A stretch of 64,000 bases of DNA from Agarophyton chilense. Lineage: Eukaryota; Rhodophyta; Florideophyceae; Gracilariales; Gracilariaceae. This document shows, piece after piece, positions 45,115-53,775 of this stretch. Both the position numbers and the translations under genes were made by a program. The stretch covers positions 682,001-746,000 of the forward strand of contig JARGXX010000095.1 of assembly GCA_030374765.1 (NCBI GenBank). Reading direction: 5' to 3'. The notes beneath the pieces were generated by a model. It did no database searches and had not been told where the DNA came from. It worked only from the letters and a program-made list of their open reading frames with translations. Each line of letters starts with the position of its first letter. Within the stretch, counting starts at the first letter, position 1.

Positions 45115-46890
45115 TCATTCCTCCGCACGAGGTGGACCCCCGCCCAGGCGGTTGGCTAAGGCATCCCGCATGGCGGCCATATCACCCGAGATCTCGGAAG
45201 GGCGAAGCTCCTCCTCCCGAAGGAAGCGCGCGATGACCTCGCCCCGCTCCGTGCCAGCGGCAGTTGCGGGCGGGCCCGCCACCGATGGAGTCGGATAGGA
45301 ATCCGTTCGCACGGCATCAGCAGCCCCGGATGGAGCCGCACCACCGTATTCAACGGACCCCTCACCGGCCTCGCCGGACTCGTCATCCTCCATCGGAGCG
45401 TAACCCGAATCCTCCGGTTCGTTGTCGACCATCGGGTCACCATCCGCATAGCCGCGGTAATAGTCGCTCGAGTCGATATACCCTCGCGGGTGGTCAGCCG
45501 GGACTTCACGCGGCGCATGCCGGTTGGCTTCCGCTTCCTCGCGGCTGATCTCGTGGTACTCCCAGGGGTCGAAGTAGATGAAATCCCCCGCTAGCGCGGT
45601 ATTCCTCCCGAATCCGGGGCCAGACCCGCGATGCAGTTGAATGCGTTGGGAGTTCTCCAGCGAGACCTCATCCCACTGGACCCCCTCCACAAAGTCGAGG
45701 AGGCCCAGCATCTCTTCTTCGTTCGCCTCGCCCCCGAGGGGGATGCGCATGTCCAAACAGCGGATCGCAGCCCGCACATGCGGTGACACGTACCACAATC
45801 GGTATTGGTCGTACGCCTCAGCGAGGATAAAAGCCGTAGTGCGGACGGCCCATTCGCTTACCACGACGGACCACCACTCCGACTGGGGATCGTTCAAGAA
45901 CGACGACCCTATATAGGTGAAGACTGGGGGCAGCTCAATGAAGCAAGCCCAGCACGCCTCCAAGGAGGACCACCAGTCTGGGAGACTGACGTACCGACCA
46001 CGTCGGTGAGCAGGCGCGATGCGCTCAATCTCCGTGTTTTGGTACGGTACGAAATACCCGGTCCGGGCCCGCCAACGCCGCTCATCGCGGATGATGTTCT
46101 GAAGGAAGTTCGAGCGCGACTGCCGCGGTTGGTAGCGGAACTCTGCCCGAAGAATCGGTCGTACCCAGCAAAGGGCTTCTTGCCGAGCGATCGGTGTGCC
46201 CCTCCAAGCGAGGGTTTCCAATCCGTTAAGACGGTCACAGTACGACATTTCCCCGCGAGTGCGGTAAAGGTGGACGTCGAATTCGACCTCTGGTGGTATC
46301 GGGAACTCGAAAGGCGCCCGATGGTGCCTGAGATAAGCGATACGCACAAGCGCGGCCTGAGCCTCCGCAGAGGATTCACCGCGTCGGCGGAGTATGTGGT
46401 GTACCAGGATGGCGATACGATTACGCCAATCTCAGGACATGGTCACCACGCCGGGCAGGTCGCCCGGGAGCATCTCAGAATTATCGGTGTAGGAGTGGAT
46501 CAAATCCTCGTCGCGGACAGCCAATGGGTGAAACCAAGGCACATACCGCAACATCGCGGAGCCATGCCGAGTTCTCGGATTTGCACCCACAAGGGCGTCG
46601 TAGGTCGGCCACTGCGGTGGGTCCGCCTGTCCGCGAAAGCGGGCGCCAATACGGCGGTCTTCGTACGCGAGGTTGGTAACATCCCCAGGGTAGGGCGCGG
46701 ACCGGAAGCCGTTGGAACCGCCAAGGGCGGGAGTCGCGGATGTGTTATGACGGTCGGGGTTGGACATGGTGCGTGTTGGTGTGCTGTGGTTGGTATCGGA
46801 TGCGAAGAGCTTGCGTGGGATCCTTGGTGAAGGTGTGTTGGTTTCCGGAGACCAGGTGTCGGACGCGCTCTTATCATGACGAGCTGCCAT
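45115..46890 (-). pseudogene. Antisense accessory ORF of chromovirus 2 (aORF2)
   Basis: It reads toward the 3' end of pol. An ATG at 46890 (MAARHDKSASDTW) or at 46767 (MSNPDRHNTSATP) is possible; the second matches the MSN start of aORF1. The protein shows PWFHPLAVRDEDLIHSY, RIAYLRHHRAPFEFP, ILRAEFRYQPRQ, FILAEAYDQYRLWYVSPH, GDFIYFDPWEYHEISREE, an acidic Tyr/Asp-rich region and a C-terminal helix GEVIARFLREEELRPSEI. One TGA at 46432 is the only break in about 590 codons. No known domain is recognised. It is homologous over its length to aORF1. Confidence 0.8.
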
Positions 46891-46924
46891 GCCGACTTCC
46901 TCTTCGAGGTGTTCGCCCTGTCTT

Positions 46925-46935
46925 AAGGGGGGGGA
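46925..46935 (+). promoter_or_regulatory. Polypurine tract of chromovirus 2
   Basis: AAGGGGGGGGA with eight consecutive G lies just before the TGAA of the 3' LTR. It is the expected plus-strand priming site and has the same form as that of chromovirus 1. Confidence 0.8.
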
Positions 46936-46937
46936 TA

Positions 46938-47777
46938 TGAAAAGCAACGTCCTCCAGGGAGGTTTTTGGGGACTTGAGTTTTTTCCGGAGCCTCCGGCGT
47001 GCAACCTCGTTATGAGTACGAGTAATCCGTTTTCACGGCGATGGCCGGAACGCCGGTGATGCACCGGCGGGACCGGGTGCCATACACGTGGCCGCCAGAT
47101 TGGCCCCTTTGTTAGACGGACATTTAGCTATTTAGGATAGACTTTATTTATTCTATTCTACGGTGACTACAGTACTTAGGCCGCCGGCCTCGCGGCCGCC
47201 AGTCCAGTAAAGTCTCCCCAACAAGGGTGATCTTGATCTTCCAGATCTTGGCTCTGGGTCGAACCGACTGCGCGGATATACAACTCCTTACGGAGGGATT
47301 TCCCGAGGTGCACGGCTTCCCAAGCCCCTTGGATGTTCAAGCAGCCTTCGTGTGTTGGGTATCTATTCCCACTTTCGTGGTTCTGCCCGTGTATACGGTT
47401 TGCTACACCCGGCAGTGCCGGCTATTCCCGAGTCCCCTCTTGCGACTCGTGGTCAACCTCGCCCTCTTGCCTCCGTTCCCATTTACCTTCCCTTTTCCTC
47501 CCCTTCATTGGGCAATTCTCGCTCTTGCGGCTCGCACTGACACCTGTCGTGCTCGCCACTCTCGTGGGTTTTGCCTCCTCAGGGGATACGCAAGCACCGC
47601 TTCGGCGGATATTCTCGGCTTCTTTCAGCCTCCCTGCGCCCGTCGCGACGATTCGGCTCCGGCTTACACCCGGCATTGCGCGCCGATCCCTGGGAGGGCT
47701 CTACCGTGCCGGTTACCTCGTGAGAGGAAGATCCGGATGTCTTCGTAGGTTTTCCCCCTTGGGGGCATTGTTCTACA
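46938..47777 (+). repeat. 3' LTR of chromovirus 2
   Basis: 840 bp, nearly identical to 36357-37196. It begins TGAAAAGCAACGTCC and ends CATTGTTCTACA. The antisense ORF starts just inside it, so any antisense promoter would lie in or next to this LTR. Confidence 0.93.
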
Positions 47778-49458
47778 AAGCGGGTTCGTACACGAAAGCG
47801 GTTTCAGATCCTTGTAGGGTGGTCCCTTTTTGCGGGACAGAAGTGAGCCACCAATTCTTTTCTTTCTCGAACGGCGAGTGTCCTTTTCGCTCGAGGTATT
47901 ATCAGAAGATGAACTTACATTCTCGGCATCGTCCCTATCCGAACTATCGGAATCCGTACAATCGGAATAATCTCCGTCTCCATCGGTGTCATGTCTTCTT
48001 GCGAGTTTTCTCGATTTACAGCGCCTTGAAGATAGCTTCTGTACCTTCGACTTCTTCGAATCTTTCTTGTGCGACCGCGCAACAGCAACGATGAGTCCCA
48101 CCTGCTGTACTTCCGGGTGCAGAATTTGCAACGGTGCATTCACCATAGTCTTCAATCGCTCTAAGCAAGGGTTTACATGTGAGAGAACCTCCTTAACAGT
48201 ACGGTATAGCTGGTAAGGCCCCTGTGGCATTTCCTTGCTCTTCTAGCAATTGATTTTAGATCTTCTCGGATTGTCCGAACAGTCTCGGCCATCCGATTTG
48301 TTTCTAGATTTCGATTCTCCAGAGCCGTATGCTCTCTTCTTAACGTCTCTAATGAAGATTTTAACAAGGTAACTTGACCTTCCATCTCCTCCAGCCAGAA
48401 CTTCTGCGTCGCAGATTCCGCACGGAGTTGCTGTAATTCAGCTCGCAAAGCTGCACGTTCCGTGATATCACGTTTAGATGATATAGTAGCCTCGAGAGCG
48501 ATTGTCGTCGGAACCTCCGAAGGTGCAACTGCACTTCCTGTCGATTTCGACTTCTTCTTCGCCTGACGATATAGGCGGTTGCCGGCCTCTATAAAGGTGG
48601 CTAAGCGGGGTGCCGCGAACTCACTTTTATCCCAATCCGGCCGGCTTCTTGTTGAAGTGCAACCCTCGTGAGGGCCGTTTTCCAGGACTTGGTTGTTTTT
48701 CCGCCTCGGGCGATACTTGTGAGATCTATGAGTAATACCGCTACTAGCGGGCTGGCATAGCCAGGTGTATACGCGTTGTACGCGAAGTGCACCGGCGGCC
48801 GTGCGCCGTGGCCCCGCTTCGGGTGTGACTTACCCACGTGTACCACGGGTGGCCCAGGACAGGTTGGCACAGCATAGCTGGATATTTCTCTATTTATTTA
48901 GCTTTATTACACTAGGTTAGGGAGCTCTCTACAGTATTCTACACTATATAGTGCCAGGGCGATCTCGCCCTGACACTCAGTAAACCTCCCCAACCAGGGT
49001 TCTTGGCTCTAAGTCTTTTTCCGCTTTCGCGAGTCTTCCACAATCTACGGAGGTGAAGCCGCGTTACTAACGGTAGACTTATCCACCCTGCGTCAACAGG
49101 AGACTGACCACTGTTAGCGTGTATATCTTTCATACCACTGCCGTGTTCTCGCCCCAGTATTGGGTTTGCTACATATTTTATTTGGCTCTCGTGGCCCATG
49201 CCCCCGATCGCCCCCACTGGGTGGTCCCCCCTTTTATCACTTGCCCACTCCCGTGGAATACAGCTCATACCTGGTCTGCTCCCTTCTAGCATCCCGCACT
49301 CTCCCCGCTTGGCGTGCCGGTGAACCTCGGCCTTACACCCCGACTTAGTCGTGTTCACTCCGGAGAGGCTCCATCGCCGTGCTACCCTCCTTTAAGGAAT
49401 ACTCGGACATCTTCGTGTGTTTCCGCCGCCCTTGGCGTTGCACTACACTTGTCTGCAT
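47778..49458 (-). pseudogene. Chromovirus 1 gag, N-terminal part, interrupted by a solo LTR
   Basis: The start is ATG 49458 (MQTR), followed across the solo LTR (48653-49447 plus one duplication copy) by SRPDWDKSEFAAPRLATF. A coiled coil follows (LRAELQQLRAESATQKFWLEE to LETLRREHTALENRN), then a frameshift near 48240, then the Lys/Asp/Ser-rich linker and KDLKPLSCTNPL at 47790. There chromovirus 2 breaks in. This corresponds to the coiled coil and linker of the chromovirus 2 Gag. Confidence 0.8.
48653..49447 (+). repeat. Solo LTR of a related gypsy family
   Basis: 795 bp. It starts TGAAGTGCAACC and ends GCACTACA. It is flanked by perfect 5-bp duplications CTTGT at 48648-48652 and 49448-49452. 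Its sequence follows the LTR of chromovirus 2 in outline (for example CAGTAAACCTCCCCAACCAGGG, 48978 onward) but is clearly diverged, so it is a sister family. It arose by LTR-LTR recombination after insertion into the gag of chromovirus 1, in the opposite orientation. Confidence 0.92.
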
Positions 49459-49820
49459 GGCGGCAAAATATCACTGGCAATCCAGATAACAAATGTGGAC
49501 GACACAAACCCAATTTCTCAACGAAAACAATATATATCGCGATCGTTACAACCAATATCGACAAAGATAGAGATTTCTATCAAATCGAACCAACAAAGAG
49601 TGAAGATTCCCAACTAATATTCGGGTTGACCGACGAACGTGGCGAACGGTTAGATCCGGTTCCAAATGTCTTCTGACAATGTAGATTCCGTGATGACAGT
49701 TCAGGCTTCAGTTCACTGATCTCAGTTCAACGCACAGAAATCCAACAAGGATCATTCGAACGTGCGAAACACGATATTTCCGGTCCAAGCGACCAATATC
49801 CCACACAAAGGTGTACTTCT
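49459..49820 (-). other. 5' leader of chromovirus 1
   Basis: This stretch lies between the gag ATG and the primer-binding site. It contains no supported gene. It is AC-rich on the plus strand and presumably carries packaging signals. Confidence 0.5.
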
Positions 49821-49838
49821 TTCTAATTCAGGAGACCA
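49821..49838 (-). promoter_or_regulatory. Primer-binding site of chromovirus 1
   Basis: On the minus strand it reads TGGTCTCCTGAATTAGAA, a few bases inside the 5' LTR end. It shares 16 of 18 bases with the site of chromovirus 2. Confidence 0.75.
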
Positions 49839-49843
49839 AATTA

Positions 49844-50610
49844 TGTCGTATTACACTGATGACTGTAAAGGTCTCGGTGCAGCGGGTATCCACAGAAAAA
49901 ACTGCGAAGAGCGGGTGTCGCCTTGCGAGCGACGGTTCTTAGATAAGAAGAGAGTGTGCGGAAAGCGGCCAGGTGTGCCTGAACAATAATGGAAATACAT
50001 TTATTCACGAGGCGGATGTTCAGATGCGGCGGTACGTAATGCACACGAGATCGGCTCGAAAACCCTTGTGTCAACACAAATAAACAGGTTACAGTAGAGA
50101 AAACAACACATACACACACAGAAAGCTGTAGAAAATAGGCGGTATACGCGCAACAGCCGAGGGTATTCTCGGAACAAGAGATATAGCTCAGAACGGTTAA
50201 TAACTGATACTATAGGTGCCCCTTTGTGGTAAACCACTTTAGGATTTCTAGGACTCACCAAGATGGTGTTTTGGTTTGTTGGTGGTTGTTGGTTGGCCTT
50301 CGCCGTCCGCACCTGGGCCTTTTAATGTACCAAGAGGCAAAGCAAGCACTGTACAGTAACGCATACACGTTGCGTACCACTACATAATTATCTAAATAAT
50401 ACCAAATAAAATATTTGGTGATGGCACTCTACAGTGTACACTAAATAAAGTACTTCCTAACTAAATTGCTCCTGTTCCAATCTTTCCATGAATTAATTCT
50501 TCTCGGAACTTCTCGTAGTCGAGTATAGCCCAAGCAATAGCTTATGATTGCCGTAGCGCAACTTTGCAGTATTTCGATCGGTCGAACTCAGGTGCATCCA
50601 GAATGCTACA
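49844..50610 (-). repeat. 5' LTR of chromovirus 1
   Basis: Same sequence as 27350-28122 with scattered differences and small indels. Outer end GCTACA, then TACGG (50611-50615). Confidence 0.9.
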
Positions 50611-50615
50611 TACGG
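50611..50615. repeat. Target-site duplication TACGG, right copy (chromovirus 1)
   Basis: Exact match to 27345-27349. Confidence 0.9.
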
Positions 50616-51619
50616 TAAAAGGCTAATACGCTTCCCAAGAGATCTTCTTCAAAGATAGCTACGGCGAAGATAATGAGAGTAAGTTGGAGCGACAGCCCGG
50701 TCTGACGCCTGGTACCCATAACCTTTCAGTAAAATTGTACGCAGTTGTTGAGCATCGAGGCTTGCCCTTTTTTCTGGTCATTGACTTCTGCCGCCTCGGC
50801 GCTCGCTTTTATAGAGATTCATATTGTGGTTTTGATGTAACTATCAATTACTTCTACGCATATCCGCTTCGCGTAAAACCGTGTGAAGCCACCGCATTGT
50901 GACGCTTCGGACGTCCTGCTTTGCTGTTGAAGCGTATCCAACAAGACCTTGATCGATTGGGACGTCCTCCTCTGTACGGCAACTAACCTTGCTTTTTGAA
51001 AGTGATTCCAAATTGGAACACGCATGTGCACAAAATAATAAATAAATTATTCCACCTGAAGTTTGCCTTCTCGCACTATTCTTCATCTACTTCGACAGCG
51101 GAGAGTGTGGTAAAAGAGGCTATCGTCGATAAGGTTTTTATTGGTTATTTCTGCTCCCTAGTTTAAAAGTGGCGCGTTTTACATATCGTTCTCTTCGTCT
51201 CATAGAAACAAAGATCATTGGTTCGACGGATAGAGATATGAAAGATTGGCTCATAGTTATGGTCTAAAGAAAGACAGATTCCGAACCAAACTTTTTTACA
51301 AGTTCAGACTTTTCTGGACGGTAAACATCCGATCGCTGAATCGACAAGTCATAAACAATTTGTTGATGAGCTTTACTGTAACGGCTTCATCTCCGGAACC
51401 GGACTTCAACGATGGATGTAGTTCAGACCTTCGAAATTTGCACACTGCCTGCTAACAAGTAGGCAAGAAACGACATTGAAGACTTTTTACTTATCATGAA
51501 TCAAACGCGACAGTCAAACTGTGTAAACAGATCAGAAAAGCCAAAACCCTAAAGCCAACAAGTATTATGCGTTCTGTGACGGACATGAACGATATGCGAT
51601 TAAAAACGCTTGAAATTCT
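50616..51619. other. Remainder of copia B 5' region and unassigned sequence
   Basis: This is contiguous with 27344 before the chromovirus inserted, so the first part should be copia B leader and LTR, though I cannot delimit an LTR. No convincing gene is present. Short frames at 50684-50902 and 51246-51455 have no recognisable content. Confidence 0.4.
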
Positions 51620-53394
51620 CTACTCAGCTGCCTCACAGCTCGAAACAAAACAAAGCGCTTGCGATTTTGCTCTCTGAACTTCAAGGCGTACTTTTTGGAG
51701 ATTATCAAAACGTTGACGCCGAATCGTTCTCTCAGGGGCCAACTGAATGAGGGGGCGAACATCGGCCTTTAGATCCTTGTACGCAGCGATTTTATCTGTT
51801 CCTCTGCCTGTACTCTGACTTCCGACTTTACGAGCCTTACAACGCTTCTTTAGCGCCGAAATCACTGCCTCTGACGTGAGATGCGAACCAGTTGTAGAAT
51901 TGATGCGTTCATGGCCATCCTTGTCCACAAGTGCTTCAAGAAAAAACGCACAATGCTGTCGGAAAAATGTTTTTGGAGTTAACAGACACCAGACTATCCA
52001 TTCAACAAATTCCGTTTCTCAAAATGCATTCGCAGGGGAGCAAAATTTGGTTTCATCAATTCCAAATCCCAAACACCTTTCTAATGAAACCAAGATCGTA
52101 TGTTCGGAGACGTATATGATTTAGAATATGCGTTACCAATGCAATGACCCACATCAAACGCATTCAGTTTTGACTTCTGTCGGGCCGCCTTGTGAAGTTT
52201 GCTCTGCTGAAAAGACTTCAAAGAGTTGAAAACACTGACATCAAGTGGCTGGGTTACATGCGAGTTGTGCGCAGAAAGTACAAAAACAATTATTCTATGA
52301 TCTTTGAAGAGCTTCAACGTCTTGTACTGAATGTGAGCGCCATATCCGTCGAAAAATAGGAGCAAATTTTGACTGCCACTACGCAGCAAAACGGTCTCTT
52401 CATCAAACCCTTTCGCCTATTCAAATAGTATGTCGGTGTTAGCGCCTGGGGATTTTGTTGAAACAAAGAGCACGATGGAAGCACACAATGAAGCGTTTGT
52501 ATATCACCGCGAACTTTGCGATAGTGTGCCATCCTCCCCTTAAATATTATGACAAGCTTCAACGCTTCTCTACACGCCGAAACGACAGGTATTACGGTTA
52601 CTCTTTGAAGAGTTCCTTTTGTAGTCAACGCTTTTTAAACGAGTCTTTCTCCCTTTTCGCCCAAACCCTTACAAACACTTCGGCCCTTCATCTTGGTTCA
52701 AGAGACTCCTGATTGATATGTGTTAAAATTTTCTATAATTCTTGATGTTATACCTCTCCATTGCGGCTTGAACTCTATATATGTGCTGCGCCAATGTTGG
52801 TGGAGTCACTGCAGCTATTCGCTCGTCTTCGACTATTCGAACGTGTTGAATCTATAGGTTGTTGCGCTTTGTAAATGCTCGAACCCAGTTTTGGCAGGGA
52901 CTGCTGTCCTAAATCGTTATTTTATTCTGTCGCATGGGGGCAAAAAGGCGTATATATTCCTGGACGAGACGGAATACGCCTTGTTCGGATAGTGGGTTGT
53001 TGTCGTCCGCCAAAGAATTAACTGCTTCCACGAGCACGGCTTCTTTTTCCGGCGTCAGGACTTGAAAAAGGATTTGTCTAATATGTTTGAAGTGGATACC
53101 TCGCGATTGCTGCGGCTGTGACGCCGCATAGTTTTTGATCCATGATGGGTAAGCACGTTGTTGGGTTCCGATGGCAACTGTGTGCTTTTTATACAGTGCT
53201 TGCCTTGATATGTGGTTGTGTAGTCGGTCGTTTATAACGTTTTGTAGACTTTCATGACGGTTGTTCATTGCGACGACTTTTGAGTCATGTTCATCGCACT
53301 GATTGGGAGCTAGACGGAGGTCATGTGTGGTTATGAGTGTGTTTCGACTCAAAAGGCGCGCGCGTTTAAAATAAAGGTTTACATAGTGTAGCAA
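51620..53394 (-). pseudogene. pogo/Tigger-like DDE transposase relic
   Basis: Reading leftward, a helix-turn-helix-like N-terminal part (NRHESLQNVINDRL, HISRQALYKKH) spans 52909-53394. The DDE core is in two frames (52314-52628 and 52081-52389), with LLLFFDGYGAHIQ, VLSAHNSHVTQPLDVSVFNSLKSF. This is the classic D-G ... H ... QPLDv-F pattern of pogo-type (DDE_1) transposases. A basic C-terminal tail follows at 51620-51928. The gene is broken by several stops and frameshifts. I did not find its inverted repeats. Confidence 0.75.
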
Positions 53395-53775
53395 GAGTTC
53401 GCTTTCGGAGTAAAGACAGATGAGTTCCTTGTCTTGACGCGCTTCGTCACTCCCGACAGAGAAAACCGGTGAAACCCATGCGATACGCGGCTTGTTGATT
53501 TCAGGTTTTTGGTCGATTTAGTGAGCGGACGGTTATCTGTCATTCCTTTTTTTTTCTTTTTTTCCTTCATCTGTCTTGCTTGTGGACGTCTTTGTTTCTG
53601 CATGAAACTAACATTGTTTCTTCATAAGATCGAAGACGCCGACGACGAAGTATATTTGAAGTCAGTGCCTGCAACTCAGATGATTTTCGTTATTCGCGCA
53701 CTGTAGCAGAACGTCAGGCACGCGCGCCGCCGTGTGTAGTGGCGCTCAACCACTGACACGCGTGTAGCGCTCCAT
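53395..53775. other. Intergenic region before the nuclease gene
   Basis: No supported gene. It contains a T-rich tract near 53548-53570 and a run of short direct 9-mers (CTTGCTCGC, about 53950) just beyond, inside the next gene's start region. Confidence 0.4.

Larger units (their letters stand above)
36357..47777 (+). mobile_element. Ty3/gypsy chromovirus 2, inserted in gag of chromovirus 1
   Basis: LTRs of 840 bp lie at 36357-37196 and 46938-47777, with TGAA at the start and TACA at the end. I count about 17 differences by eye. The interior has a primer-binding site at 37200, gag, protease, reverse transcriptase, RNase H, integrase, chromodomain, a convergent antisense ORF and a polypurine tract at 46925-46935. 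The flanking 5-mers CAGCT (36352-36356) and AAGCG (47778-47782) match at only 3 of 5. The host Gag frame, however, joins sensibly across the element (TNPL to LYRK). Confidence 0.93.
27350..50610 (-). mobile_element. Ty3/gypsy chromovirus 1 with two younger insertions inside
   Basis: LTRs at 27350-28122 and 49844-50610, both in minus orientation, have TG/CA ends. Perfect 5-bp duplications TACGG flank the outer ends. The internal part has a primer-binding site at 49821-49838, gag (split), protease, reverse transcriptase, RNase H, integrase and chromodomain, then an antisense ORF and a polypurine tract at 28123-28136. Chromovirus 2 (36357-47777) and a solo LTR (48653-49447) interrupt gag. The LTR pair differs by indels and many substitutions, so the copy is older than chromovirus 2. 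Confidence 0.92.
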
